Source: Heliomicrobium gestii (GTDB taxonomy: Bacteria; Bacillota; Desulfitobacteriia; Heliobacteriales; Heliobacteriaceae). Taken from it: 60,527 nt of DNA. A program made the position numbers and the translations under genes. The DNA lies in contig NZ_WXEX01000016.1 in NCBI RefSeq assembly GCF_009877435.1, forward strand, positions 1 to 60,527, in the 5' to 3' direction. Of the stretch, positions 22,945 to 34,374 are shown in pieces. Under the pieces are notes generated by a model, which saw nothing but the letters and a program-made list of their open reading frames with translations, was not told the origin of the DNA and did not search any database. How positions within the stretch are numbered: position 1 is the first letter of the stretch; the number at the start of each line of letters is the position of its first letter.

Positions 22945-24428
22945 CTCTCTTCCCTCACTTCCAAGATCGACGATTGGAGCGGTTGCAGAAAGATCGCGAT
23001 TCTCCGGCTTTGCTTCGGATAAGCTTCGATGGTGATCGGCGAACCGTCCGTCAAGAGGTCGACCAGCTGTCCGCCGGCGGCGGCGCAGGCGGCCAGCGCC
23101 TCCGGCGGCAGCTCAACCTCCAGCCGCTCTCCCGGCGATTCGCTGTTGAAGTTGATGATCACGACAGCCATCGACTCGCCGTTGCGCCGGAGGAAAGCCG
23201 TCGCTTTCCGGCTGTTGATGGGGAGAAAACGGATCTCGTCGCCCTGCAAATAGGGTTTCGCGCTTCGGATGGCCAGGACATGGCGATACCAGGACGCCAA
23301 GGGGCTGTTGGCCCCGAAGTCAATGGGGAGAAAGGTCGCCTCATAGTTGCCTTCAAAGAGGGGCGGCCGGACGGCGGCGCCGTTTTCCTGCCCGGCATAC
23401 AGCATGGGCACGCCCGGCAGTGTCAGCGCCAGGAGCACCGGCGGCTTGGAGCGCTCGATCCCGCCGTAGGTCACGACGGTGCGCGGCTCGTCATGGTTTT
23501 CCGTATAGCGGACCATCCGGTGGCCCGGCAGGTACAGGCTGCGCTCCCACTCGATTTTGTTGCGAATATATTGCACCTCATAGTAGGGATCGTCGCGCCG
23601 GATCTCCTCATGGAGGCTCTTCAACTGGTTGTAGAGTTCAAAGGCGTAGATGCCGTCAAAGCCGGCGGAAAGCAGGTCGGCCATCCGATCATAAGCCTCG
23701 GCGATAAACACCGTGTCCGTCTTGATCGCTTTGACCTGGGCGATGGCCTCCCGCCAGAAATCGAGGGGGACCCAATGGGCAAAATCACAGCGATAGCCGT
23801 CGATGTCGAACTCGCGGACCCAGTATTGGAGGACGCCTGTCATGAACGACCACATGGCCCGCCGATCCGCTTCACGGTCATAGACAAGCCGGTGGGCATT
23901 CGGTTTGCCCTCCACAGGGATCCCATAATTCAGATCGGCCGTGTCCCACCAGTCGGCCGACGGCGCGATGGGGCGGGACTCGTCATCCCACAAAAACCAT
24001 TCCCGGTGATAACCGCCCTTTTCCGGCGGGTTGGCGGGATCGAGAAGCACATTGTCGGGGGCGCAGTGGTTGCCCACGAAATCGAGGAGCACCCGCAACC
24101 CATGGGCATGGGCTTCCTGCACCAGCTCCCGGAACTGCGCGGCGGCGGCTTCCGTCGACGCAGCCTCTTCCCCCTCCGCTTCCGCCAGTTCCGGCGCGAC
24201 GGCCAGATAATCGCGGATCGCGTAGGGAGAACCGGAGAGGCCCTTGCGGTACTTCTGGGTGATCGGGTGGATGGGGAGCAGGTACAGGGTGTTGACGCCG
24301 AGCGATTTGATCCGGGGCAAGTCGCGCTGGATGTCGCGCAGCGTCCCGAATCGCTGAGCGGTCATGCCATACACCCTGGGGTAGATCTGATAGATGATGG
24401 CGGATGTGAACCACTTGGGCATTCCCAC
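22941..24428 (-). CDS. GH13-family alpha-amylase / glucosidase
   Basis: A 495-residue (beta/alpha)8 glycosidase. Conserved regions: LLDFVGNHCAPDN, DGYRCDFAHW with the nucleophile Asp, FIAEAYD with the acid Glu, and YTENHDEPR. A C-terminal beta domain follows. No signal peptide, so cytoplasmic glucan is the likely substrate. The GTG at 24428 is chosen because AAGGAG is nine bases upstream; an ATG six bases later is possible. Precise specificity cannot be read from sequence. Confidence 0.92.
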   Translation of the reverse strand: MGMPKWFTSAIIYQIYPRVYGMTAQRFGTLRDIQRDLPRIKSLGVNTLYLLPIHPITQKYRKGLSGSPYAIRDYLAVAPELAEAEGEEAASTEAAAAQFRELVQEAHAHGLRVLLDFVGNHCAPDNVLLDPANPPEKGGYHREWFLWDDESRPIAPSADWWDTADLNYGIPVEGKPNAHRLVYDREADRRAMWSFMTGVLQYWVREFDIDGYRCDFAHWVPLDFWREAIAQVKAIKTDTVFIAEAYDRMADLLSAGFDGIYAFELYNQLKSLHEEIRRDDPYYEVQYIRNKIEWERSLYLPGHRMVRYTENHDEPRTVVTYGGIERSKPPVLLALTLPGVPMLYAGQENGAAVRPPLFEGNYEATFLPIDFGANSPLASWYRHVLAIRSAKPYLQGDEIRFLPINSRKATAFLRRNGESMAVVIINFNSESPGERLEVELPPEALAACAAAGGQLVDLLTDGSPITIEAYPKQSRRIAIFLQPLQSSILEVREER

Positions 24429-24557
24429 GGAATCACACTCCTTGTCTGTTCTCTTCGACCCGATTCCAATAATATCCTTCTCCATCCGGTGAATCGGGCC
24501 GGCGAGAGAAAAAGAAAACGGGGCGTCTCCCGCAAGGATAACCCCATTTTCCGGCAA

Positions 24558-25391
24558 TCATGTGTCTGTTTTTGCCGTAAGGACCCAACGGCGCAACGCG
24601 GCGGCCACACCATCGGCGTCATTCGAAGGCGCCACCCAGTCGGCATGGGCCTTCACCTCGTCCGGCGCGTTGCCCATGGCCACGCCGACGCCGGCATAGG
24701 CGAGCATATCCAGATCATTGTATGAATCGCCGATGGCGACGACAGACTCTCGGGAAATCCCCAGTCGCTCGGCCAAAAAGGCCAGAGCCGTTCCCTTGCC
24801 GCTCTGGCGATTCATGAACTCCAAGTAGTAGGGCTTCGAACGGGTCACATAGAGCCGGTCGCCCCAGCGCCGCCGGCACGGTTCCACCAGCGCCGCCATC
24901 CGCTCGGGATCGCCGATGGCGAGGATCTTCGTCGGGCACGCCTGCTCCAGGAGGCGCCGCTGGTCCCGGACGAGTGTCGCCGGCACCCGGGCCATGTCCA
25001 TGTAATCGAGGACCTCCGGACCGATCCGCTCCACGTGCAGGTGATCATCCATGTAAAGGTTCACATGGAGACCTTCACCTCGCAAAAAATCCAGGACCTC
25101 CAGGGCCAGTTCTTGATCTACGGGCCGGTGCAGAAGGATTTCCCCGGTCGCGCCGTCCTTGATCATGGCGCCCTGGTAGACGATCAGCGGCAGGTCCAGG
25201 TCCAACAGGCGGGCAAAGGGATGGGCGGCGCGAAACATCCGTCCCGTCGACAGCGTCACCGCCACGCCCTGTCGCCGCGCCTGCGCGATGGCCTGCTGCA
25301 CCGGCAGAGAGACATGCAGCTCCGGCGTCAACAGGGTGTCATCGACATCGATGGCGACGAGTTGAATCGTTGGTTCCGTCGATTCCGGCAA
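24558..25391 (-). CDS. Cof-type HAD-superfamily phosphatase
   Basis: A 277-residue HAD IIB (Cof) hydrolase. Motif I is VAIDVDDTLLTP near residue 12, motif II is TLSTGRM, then KGTALAFLAERLGI, and motif IV is VVAIGDSYNDLDMLAYAGVGVAMG. Such enzymes dephosphorylate sugar phosphates or flavin/pyridoxal phosphates; this substrate is unknown. The start is TTG at 25391 after AAGGAGGAG. It precedes the amylase and malQ genes, which makes a sugar-phosphate role attractive but unproven. Confidence 0.93.
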   Translation of the reverse strand: MPESTEPTIQLVAIDVDDTLLTPELHVSLPVQQAIAQARRQGVAVTLSTGRMFRAAHPFARLLDLDLPLIVYQGAMIKDGATGEILLHRPVDQELALEVLDFLRGEGLHVNLYMDDHLHVERIGPEVLDYMDMARVPATLVRDQRRLLEQACPTKILAIGDPERMAALVEPCRRRWGDRLYVTRSKPYYLEFMNRQSGKGTALAFLAERLGISRESVVAIGDSYNDLDMLAYAGVGVAMGNAPDEVKAHADWVAPSNDADGVAAALRRWVLTAKTDT

Positions 25392-25503
25392 AAAGGCTCC
25401 TCCTTCCGCGCGTGGCTTTTACCGGCCAAGGCGCGACGAATTTTTAAATCCAACAACACCTGACGCAAACAACGCGATTCCTCTATCCGGCTGCGGCGCA
25501 GCG

Positions 25504-25851
25504 TCATCCTTCGTCGCGAACGAACCAGCTGAAGAGGGTGCTGAACAGCGAAAGCAACAAAGCGCCAAGAAAGGCAGCGCCAAAACCAGACACCTCAAAA
25601 CCGCGAACCAATCCGCTGACCATCCAGAGCATGAGCCCGTTGATGACCAAGGTGAAGAGTCCCAGGGTCAGCAGGTTGATCGGCAGCGTCAACACAAAGA
25701 TGATCGGGCGAATGACGGCGTTGATGATGCCAAGGACGAGGGCGGCTAAGAGCGCCGGAACGATGCCGGCGATCGTGATCCCCGGGATAAACAGCGCCGC
25801 CAGCGCCAAGGCCAGTGTGTTGAGGAGCCACCGCAGGATCAGCGAATTCAT
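25504..25851 (-). CDS. YvlD/phage holin superfamily IV membrane protein
   Basis: A 115-residue protein with four membrane helices (LNTLALALAALFIPGI, ALLAALVLGIINAVIRP, LLTLGLFTLVINGLMLWMV, FGAAFLGALLLSLFSTLFS). The IINAVIRPIIFVLTLPINLLT block is typical of the YvlD/Phage_holin_4_2 family. No lytic genes are near, so it is a chromosomal membrane protein rather than a phage holin. The ATG overlaps the uvrC stop by four bases. Confidence 0.9.
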   Translation of the reverse strand: MNSLILRWLLNTLALALAALFIPGITIAGIVPALLAALVLGIINAVIRPIIFVLTLPINLLTLGLFTLVINGLMLWMVSGLVRGFEVSGFGAAFLGALLLSLFSTLFSWFVRDEG

Positions 25852-27785
25852 CTCTTACCTCCCGTTCTTCCCATGGACGGAGCGGCGTGCCCCGTTTTTC
25901 CATCGCCTGCGCTTTCCGCGGAACCCTGTAGAACCGCCAGCACCCGTTCCGCCAGTTCCTCTGTCATGCCTTCCACAGCGGCCAACTGGGCCACCGTTGC
26001 GGCGGCGATCGCCTTCACCGAACCGAAGTGCCGCAGGAGCGCCGTTCGCCGCTTCGGCCCGATCCCGGCGATGCCGTCGAGGGCTGACGCCGTCTGCGCC
26101 TGGCCGCGCAACTGCCGGTGGTAGGTGATGGCGAAGCGGTGCGCCTCGTCGCGAATGCGCTGGATGAGATAAAGGGCCCGCGAACCCCGGGGGAGGATGA
26201 TCGGGTTCGGGTTGTGTTCATGAAAGAGCCACTCATTTTCTTTGGCGAGACCGTAGGTGGTGATGTAGTCGTACCCGACACCGGCCATGGCCTCGCGAGC
26301 CGAACTGAGCTGGCCCTTGCCCCCGTCGACGATGACCAGATCCGGCAAGGTGGCAAATTTGGCGCTCATCGGGTCGAGGTTGCCGGCGTCGACCTCCAGC
26401 GCCTCCTCGCGAGCGCGGTTGAAGCGCCGGGTGAGCACCTCGGCCATGGAGGCAAAGTCGTTGGGCCCCTCCACCGTTTTGATGCGAAAGCGCCGGTAGT
26501 CGCTCTTTTTCGGCGCCCCACCCTCGAAGACCACCATCGAGGCCACCGATTCCTTGCCCATCGTGTTGGAGATGTCGAAGCACTCGATCCGCCAGGGCGG
26601 CTCGTCGAGGCCGAGAAAACGCTGCAGGTCAAGGACGGCCTCTTCGGTCATCGATTTCTTCCGCTGTTGCTCATTTTGCAGCTGCTCCAGCGTGAGCAGG
26701 GCGTTTTTGGCGACCATTTCGATCAGTTTGAGCTTGTCGCCCCGCTTGGGCACCCGGATCTCCACACGGCCCTGCCGTTTTTCCCGCAAAAACCGGGTGA
26801 TCAATTCCTCTTCCTCGGCCGACTCGATCGGCTCCTGGAGCAGGATCTCCCGGGGCACGAAGTCGCACCGGCTATAGTACTGTTTGACAAAGGCGGTGAT
26901 CACCTCGGAGCGATCCATCTCGTCGGTGCCTTCGAGGATATAGTGTTCCCGGCCGATCAGTTTGCCGCCGCGGATGAAGAAGATCTGCACACAGACCTGA
27001 TTGAAGCCGCGGGCCATGGCGATGACGTCCTGGTCGGCCATGTCGACAGAGACGATCTTCTGCTTTTCCATTACCTGCTCCAGCGCCCGGATGCGGTTGC
27101 GCAGCGTCGCCGCCCGCTCGAACTCCAGGCTCTCGGCGGCCTCCTCCATCTCCTGTTGGAGGCGTTTTCGCAACTCATCCTCCTTCCCTTCCAGGAAGGC
27201 GATGATGCTGCCGATCATGGTCATGTACTCCTGCCGGGGAACGCGCCCGGCGCAGGGGGCCAGGCAGCGGCCGATGTGGTGGTTGAGGCAGGGCCGCTGC
27301 CGCCGGTCCAGTTCGCGGCGGGAACAAGTCCGCAAGGGAAAGAGGGTGCGCAACAGTTCCACCGTCTCCCGCACCGCCCCCGACGAGGTGTAGGGGCCGA
27401 AATACTTGGCGCCGTCCTTCTCCAGCCGCCGCGTGATCAAGAGCCGGGGGTAGGTTTCCTGCAAGGTCACCATCAGATAGGGGTAGGTTTTATCATCGCG
27501 CAGCATGATATTGTAGCGCGGTTTATGTTCCTTGATCAGGTTGCACTCCAGGATCAAGGCTTCCAACTCCGAATCGGTGACGATCGTCTCCAGATCGCAG
27601 ATGCGGGCCACCAGCGCCTGGGTCTTCGCCGTCAGGTTGCGGGCCGACTGGAAGTAGGAGCGCACCCGGTTTTTCAGATTGATCGCCTTGCCCACGTAGA
27701 TGACCTGTCCGGCCTCATCCTTGTAGAGGTAGACGCCGGGCTTGTCGGGCAGGCTTTTTAGCTTTTCCTGCAAAGCGATATGCAA
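25848..27785 (-). CDS. uvrC: Excinuclease ABC subunit C
   Basis: A 645-residue UvrC making the two incisions in nucleotide excision repair. The GIY-YIG nuclease is near residues 14-90 (KPGVYLYKDEAGQVIYVGKA). A Cys cluster (CSRRELDRRQRPCLNHHIGRC) follows. The UVR motif is near 205-235, the RNase H-like nuclease carries ECFDISNTMG and LVIVDGGKGQLS, and the C-terminal helix-hairpin-helix pair is IAGIGPKRRTALLRHFGS. The start is TTG at 27785 after GAGGTG. It lies apart from uvrA and uvrB and is divergent from pgi. Confidence 0.97.
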   Translation of the reverse strand: MHIALQEKLKSLPDKPGVYLYKDEAGQVIYVGKAINLKNRVRSYFQSARNLTAKTQALVARICDLETIVTDSELEALILECNLIKEHKPRYNIMLRDDKTYPYLMVTLQETYPRLLITRRLEKDGAKYFGPYTSSGAVRETVELLRTLFPLRTCSRRELDRRQRPCLNHHIGRCLAPCAGRVPRQEYMTMIGSIIAFLEGKEDELRKRLQQEMEEAAESLEFERAATLRNRIRALEQVMEKQKIVSVDMADQDVIAMARGFNQVCVQIFFIRGGKLIGREHYILEGTDEMDRSEVITAFVKQYYSRCDFVPREILLQEPIESAEEEELITRFLREKRQGRVEIRVPKRGDKLKLIEMVAKNALLTLEQLQNEQQRKKSMTEEAVLDLQRFLGLDEPPWRIECFDISNTMGKESVASMVVFEGGAPKKSDYRRFRIKTVEGPNDFASMAEVLTRRFNRAREEALEVDAGNLDPMSAKFATLPDLVIVDGGKGQLSSAREAMAGVGYDYITTYGLAKENEWLFHEHNPNPIILPRGSRALYLIQRIRDEAHRFAITYHRQLRGQAQTASALDGIAGIGPKRRTALLRHFGSVKAIAAATVAQLAAVEGMTEELAERVLAVLQGSAESAGDGKTGHAAPSMGRTGGKR

Positions 27786-27831
27786 GTAGAGTTCACCTCA
27801 TGCTTATGATAGCACAATCATTAAAAAATGG

Positions 27832-27840
27832 TTATCCACA
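27832..27840 (+). other. Single perfect DnaA box
   Basis: TTATCCACA matches the DnaA-box consensus and lies in the uvrC-pgi divergent gap. It is isolated in this gap, so it is not an origin. A role in titrating DnaA or regulating uvrC/pgi is only possible. Confidence 0.3.
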
Positions 27841-27909
27841 AGGATCTCGACATACCGTTCACGAACATGGCAAATACTTCAATTATTCACCGACGAAGGG
27901 GGTTTTTCC

Positions 27910-29253
27910 TTGTCCTCTCTCCGCCTCGACCTCGCCTACTCCACCGTGGAGTCGGCCATCGGCGCTCTGGAGGCGCCGATCCGCCACGCCCATGACCTGT
28001 TGCATCACGGGAGCGGCGTCGGCCATGAATTCACCGGCTGGCTGCAACTGCCCGAAACCTATGATCGCGCTGAGTTTGACCGCATCGCCGACGCCGCCGC
28101 CCGCATCCGCGCCTCCTCCGATGTGCTGCTCGTCATCGGCATCGGCGGTTCCTACCTGGGCGCTCGGGCGGCCATCGACATGCTTTCCCATAGCTTCCAC
28201 AACCAGCTTCCCCGCTCCCGCCGGCCCGGCTGCGCCATCCACTTCGCCGGCCACAACATCAGTTCCAGCTACCTGAGCGACCTCTTCGACATCCTCGAAG
28301 ACAAGGATGTCTCTGTCAACGTCATCTCCAAATCAGGCACGACGACCGAACCGGCCATCGCCTTCCGCCTGATCCGCCAGTGGATGGAGAAAAAGTACAG
28401 CCCCGACGAAGCGCGCCGGCGGATCTTCGCCACCACCGACCGGGCCAAAGGCGCCCTCAAGCGCCTCGCTGACGAGCAGGGCTATGAGACCTTCGTCGTT
28501 CCCGACGATGTGGGCGGTCGCTACTCTGTTCTCACCGCCGTCGGTCTGCTGCCCATCGCCGCCGCCGGCGTCGACATCACCGCCCTGATGGCCGGCGCCC
28601 GCGACGCCATGGCCGCGTACGCCAATCCCTCCCTGGCCGCCAACGCCTGTTACCAATACGCCGCCGCCCGCAACGTCCTCTACGGTCAGGGCAAACAGGT
28701 GGAACTCTTTGTCGCCTACGAACCGTCGCTGCAGCACCTGGCCGAGTGGTGGAAACAACTCTACGGTGAGAGCGAAGGCAAAGAGGGTAAGGGCATCTTT
28801 CCGGCGTCGGTCCTCTTTTCGACGGATCTGCATTCCATGGGGCAATACATTCAGGACGGCTTGCGCATGCTAATGGAGACCGTCGTCCGCTTCGACAAGC
28901 CCCGGCGGGAGTTGGCGGTGCCACAAGCCGCCGATGACCGCGACGGCCTCAACTTCCTGGCCGGAAAAACGATCGATTTCGTCAACCAAAAGGCCTTCAC
29001 GGGCACCCTCCTCGCCCACGTCGACGGCCAGGTTCCCAACATGGTCATTTCCGTTCCGGAACCGAACGCCTACCATCTCGGCCAACTCTTTTACTTCTTT
29101 GAGAAAGCCTGCGGCGTCAGCGGCTACCTGCTCGGCGTCAACCCCTTCGATCAGCCCGGCGTCGAGGCCTACAAGCGCAACATGTTCGCCTTGCTCGGCA
29201 AGCCTGGTTTCGAGGCGGAAAAAGCGGCCCTCGAGGCGCGCCTGCCCCGGTAA
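27910..29253 (+). CDS. pgi: Glucose-6-phosphate isomerase
   Basis: A 447-residue bacterial-type phosphoglucose isomerase. The SIS domains include [37 protein letters not shown], and [19 protein letters not shown]. Further motifs are [16 protein letters not shown] with the catalytic Glu, [14 protein letters not shown], and the C-terminal Lys region [14 protein letters not shown]. The TTG at 27910 follows AAGGGGG. It is transcribed away from the repair and glycolytic block and supplies fructose-6-phosphate to the same pathway. Confidence 0.97.
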   Translation: MSSLRLDLAYSTVESAIGALEAPIRHAHDLLHHGSGVGHEFTGWLQLPETYDRAEFDRIADAAARIRASSDVLLVIGIGGSYLGARAAIDMLSHSFHNQLPRSRRPGCAIHFAGHNISSSYLSDLFDILEDKDVSVNVISKSGTTTEPAIAFRLIRQWMEKKYSPDEARRRIFATTDRAKGALKRLADEQGYETFVVPDDVGGRYSVLTAVGLLPIAAAGVDITALMAGARDAMAAYANPSLAANACYQYAAARNVLYGQGKQVELFVAYEPSLQHLAEWWKQLYGESEGKEGKGIFPASVLFSTDLHSMGQYIQDGLRMLMETVVRFDKPRRELAVPQAADDRDGLNFLAGKTIDFVNQKAFTGTLLAHVDGQVPNMVISVPEPNAYHLGQLFYFFEKACGVSGYLLGVNPFDQPGVEAYKRNMFALLGKPGFEAEKAALEARLPR

Positions 29254-29295
29254 GCAACGGCACGCTCCCTAGACCAATCACTGCGGGGGAGACCT

Positions 29296-29718
29296 ATGAC
29301 AACACCGCTCATCTACTCGACACTCTTCGCTGTGCTCCTGGCCCAGGCCATCAAATTCGTCCGGGAGTCCATCCAGCACCGCCAGATCGTCGGGGCTCGC
29401 TTTTTGGAACCCGGCGGCATGCCCAGTTCCCACACGGCCCTCGTCGTCTCCCTTTTCACCGGCGTCGCCCTGCGGCAGGGCATCGAATCGGATCTGTTCG
29501 CCGCCACGGCCGCCATCGGCGCCGTCGTCATCTTTGACGCCATGGGTATCCGCCGCTCTGCTGGCGAACAAGCCCGGACGATCAACTGGATCCTCGTCTT
29601 CCTGCGCATCCGGCGCGGCAAGGACGTCCCGTTGAAAGAGCGGCTCGGCCATTCGCCGCCAGAGGTCCTGGCCGGCGCCGCGCTCGGTTTTCTGGTGGCT
29701 TGGGCGGCGGCCATGTAA
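29296..29718 (+). CDS. Divergent PAP2 (DUF212) membrane protein
   Basis: A 140-residue integral membrane protein of the DUF212/YuiD family, distantly related to PAP2 lipid phosphatases. Conserved blocks are FLEPGGMPSSHTALVVSL, IFDAMGIRRSAGEQARTIN and ERLGHSPPEVLAGAALGF. The PSSH and GHSP motifs parallel PAP2 catalytic residues. Its enzymatic role is untested. The ATG follows GGGGGAG, 42 bases after pgi. Confidence 0.92.
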   Translation: MTTPLIYSTLFAVLLAQAIKFVRESIQHRQIVGARFLEPGGMPSSHTALVVSLFTGVALRQGIESDLFAATAAIGAVVIFDAMGIRRSAGEQARTINWILVFLRIRRGKDVPLKERLGHSPPEVLAGAALGFLVAWAAAM

Positions 29719-29813
29719 AGGCTTCCCCGTTATGTTGTGAAAAAACTACCAACCTCTGCCTGTTCGCTCTATAATAATAGATAAGGAGGAGCGACAGGAG
29801 TGAGGTGAACGCC

Positions 29814-30143
29814 ATGGAACGTTTGAGTGAAATCTTTCAGGCTCTCCGGTTTGCCTTCACAGAACCCCTGGCCGATCAGATCCATGTCGAATGGATGTCT
29901 TTTCATCTGACCCTGCGAGATTTTTTTTACATCAGTCTGGCCCTGTATTTTTTGGCCGGCGCTGTTGTCGGGTTTCTCTTTGCCCGGTACCGTTACAAAT
30001 CCCGGAGCAAAACCTCCTCCGATCCTCAAAAGGCCTCGGTCCAGCCGAGACCGGCGCCAGCGCGGGAAGAGGCGGTAAAGAACAAAGGGGAACTGAAACA
30101 TATGCTCGACGAGGTTTCCGCATCAGAGGACCGCGATGAATGA
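29814..30143 (+). CDS. Small single-pass membrane protein, unknown
   Basis: A 109-residue protein I do not recognise. An N-terminal amphipathic stretch is followed by one membrane helix (FFYISLALYFLAGAVVGFLFA, near residues 37-57), then a basic segment and a charged tail. The ATG at 29814 has GAGGTG six bases upstream; a GTG at 29805 is possible. A TATAAT at 29770-29775 could be its -10, but no -35 fits. It is followed by a strong terminator. Confidence 0.7.
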   Translation: MERLSEIFQALRFAFTEPLADQIHVEWMSFHLTLRDFFYISLALYFLAGAVVGFLFARYRYKSRSKTSSDPQKASVQPRPAPAREEAVKNKGELKHMLDEVSASEDRDE

Positions 30144-30154
30144 CGGAACGATCG

Positions 30155-30182
30155 CCCATCCCCAACCGGATGGGGTTTTTTT
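30155..30182 (+). terminator. Terminator after the small membrane protein gene
   Basis: CCCATCC (30155-30161) pairs with GGATGGG (30168-30174), followed by G and seven T. Confidence 0.88.
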
Positions 30183-30206
30183 GCAAAAATCGCATTGAAG
30201 TCCTAG

Positions 30207-30241
30207 AAAAAAGGGCCGCCCCGCATCGCTGTGGGACGGCC
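30207..30241 (-). terminator. Terminator of uvrA
   Basis: GGCCGTCCC pairs with GGGGCGGCC on - (one G-U), followed by CTTTTTT. It begins 17 bases past the uvrA stop. Confidence 0.87.
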
Positions 30242-30257
30242 GTTCTCTTCTTCGGGT

Positions 30258-33116
<2,859 letters not shown>

Positions 33117-33160
33117 CATAATACCTCCGGCTTCCCCCTTCATCCGTCAAAAAATGCGAT

Positions 33161-33183
33161 AGCGGGCGTCGGCCCGCTTTTTT
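33161..33183 (+). terminator. Terminator-like hairpin in the uvrA leader, + orientation
   Basis: AGCGGGC and GCCCGCT (33161-33167, 33172-33178) with a 4-base loop are followed on + by TTTTTT. It lies inside the predicted uvrA 5' leader. On + it would stop antisense transcription; on - it forms a hairpin near the mRNA 5' end, with a T run six bases later. Confidence 0.6.
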
Positions 33184-33194
33184 ACTATCATTGA

Positions 33195-33224
33195 ATTATA
33201 CCATAGAAGCGGCTGTCTTGCCGA
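33195..33224 (-). promoter_or_regulatory. Sigma-A type promoter of uvrA
   Basis: On -, an extended TGG-TATAAT (-10 at 33195-33200) has TCGGCA (33219-33224, 4 of 6 matches) 18 bases upstream. It predicts a uvrA leader of about 70 bases. Confidence 0.55.
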
Positions 33225-33377
33225 TGGATCTTGCCGTTCCCTCTGCTACCGCCTTTTCCTGTAACGCCTTTTTCCCGCTCCCCACAGCGTTCATCGACCC
33301 TTATTTTTTCCTCCCGTCGTTACCTTCCATTTCCTTCCTGAATATGTATAAGTAAACGCAGAGAAGGGGAGAACATC

Positions 33378-33707
33378 ATGCGCTGTAAGCCCAAACCCCA
33401 CTACGAGGATTGGGACTGCGGTTTCCACACCCATGATTATCACTTCGAATCGGGCCTCAGCGAAGGCCACCGGCACATCCTGAGCGGCCAGACGGAACCC
33501 TCCGTCAACAAGCGCGACCATGCCCACCGGTACGCCGGCGTCACCTCCTTCAATGACAACCATGTTCACTATTACTGCGGGTGCACCGGTCCCGCCGTCT
33601 ACCGTCCCGGTTGCGGCCATTACCACTGCATGGAAGGGACCACCACCTGTGACGACGGCCATGTGCACCGCTATGAGGGCAAAACCTGCAACACGATCAA
33701 GCTCTAG
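33378..33707 (+). CDS. YmaF-like His-rich protein
   Basis: A 109-residue protein resembling the YmaF family, with repeated His-x-His units: FHTHDYHF, GHRHILSG, HAHRYAG, NHVHYYCG, GHYHCMEG, GHVHRYEG. Repeats of about 20-25 residues each end in an aromatic and Gly, with G-x-T turns. Five Cys and more than 15 His suggest metal binding, which is inference. No signal peptide or membrane helix. The ATG lies behind AGAAGGGGAG and the gene is followed by its own hairpin, so it is monocistronic between uvrA and a coiled-coil gene. Confidence 0.82.
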   Translation: MRCKPKPHYEDWDCGFHTHDYHFESGLSEGHRHILSGQTEPSVNKRDHAHRYAGVTSFNDNHVHYYCGCTGPAVYRPGCGHYHCMEGTTTCDDGHVHRYEGKTCNTIKL

Positions 33708-33728
33708 AACAGCGTCGCCCAATGGAAA

Positions 33729-33768
33729 AGCCCCATCCGTCCCTGATCGCAGGGGAGGATGGGGCGTC
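33729..33768 (+). terminator. Bidirectional terminator between ymaF-like and coiled-coil genes
   Basis: GCCCCATCC (33729-33737) pairs with GGATGGGGC (33756-33764). On + it is followed by GTCTTTA; on - by TTTTCC, so it serves the converging genes. Confidence 0.75.
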
Positions 33769-33884
33769 TTTATGTCATCGCCCGGTTGTCACGATCAAAG
33801 GGTCTGGCAGCAAACGGGGCAGTGAAATCGTGCAGAAACAGGATGACAGTGTTCGCATGATTGCGCGGGAGCATTCCCCAGTCT

Positions 33885-34217
33885 CTACGAGCGCCGGCTT
33901 TCAGCGAACACCTTATCCAGGATCTCCTCGTGGAAGAGAATCTCCGCTTCGATCTTAAAAATCTCCGCGTCCAGGTCGTAGTAGTGCTTGATATAGTCGT
34001 TTTTCAGCATCAGGCAGTTTTCCAGGTTCCAGTTATCGAAGCATTCGATCTTCAAGGCCAGGTAATCCCTTTGGTTGAGCAGTTCCGTCCGGCGTTCCCG
34101 GAGTGTGGCGATCTGCGCCTCCAGTTCCTGCTTCCAGGCCAGGAGCATCTTTTCCCGTTTGCCCAAGCTCCAGTGCGCCTCGGCTTGTTTCCTTGCCACT
34201 TCGCCTCGGGAAATCAC
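33885..34217 (-). CDS. Small coiled-coil protein, unknown
   Basis: A 110-residue, highly charged protein predicted to be almost all helix with coiled-coil heptads (LLAWKQELEAQIATLRERRT, then IFKIEAEILFHEEILDKVF). I recognise no family. The GTG at 34217 is preceded by AAGGTGG at seven bases; the frame upstream would overlap uvrB and its terminator. Two Cys and several Tyr lie mid-protein (CFDNWNLENCLMLKNDYIKHY). Confidence 0.72.
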   Translation of the reverse strand: MISRGEVARKQAEAHWSLGKREKMLLAWKQELEAQIATLRERRTELLNQRDYLALKIECFDNWNLENCLMLKNDYIKHYYDLDAEIFKIEAEILFHEEILDKVFAESRRS

Positions 34218-34300
34218 GTATTTACCACCTTCCCAAAATGTACTATCCAACACATTTCGACAACGTGCTTGTGATCCCTTTAGCAAAATTGGGAAAACGG

Positions 34301-34330
34301 AAAAAAGCCCGCCGACGGCAGGGCTTTTTT
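34301..34330 (-). terminator. Terminator of uvrB
   Basis: AAAAAAGCCC (34301-34310) and GGGCTTTTTT (34321-34330) form a perfect 10-bp stem with a 10-base loop and T tracts in both directions. It lies 44 bases past the uvrB stop. Confidence 0.9.
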
Positions 34331-34374
34331 GGTGCTTCTTTTGCTGCTCAGGTTTCCATTCGGTTCTTCTCTGG

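Noticed and set aside
24470-24557. Terminator between the HAD and amylase genes
   Set aside because: T-rich on - (GTTTTCTTTTTC), but the preceding stem is only GGGG/CCCC with a large loop.
22974-24725. 583-codon + frame opposite the amylase gene
   Set aside because: High-GC mirror frame of a gene with all GH13 motifs. The translation is low-complexity and has no recognisable family or ribosome binding site.
25504-25851. Prophage holin
   Set aside because: The family name includes holin, but no endolysin, tail or integrase gene is near and the gene is coupled to uvrC.
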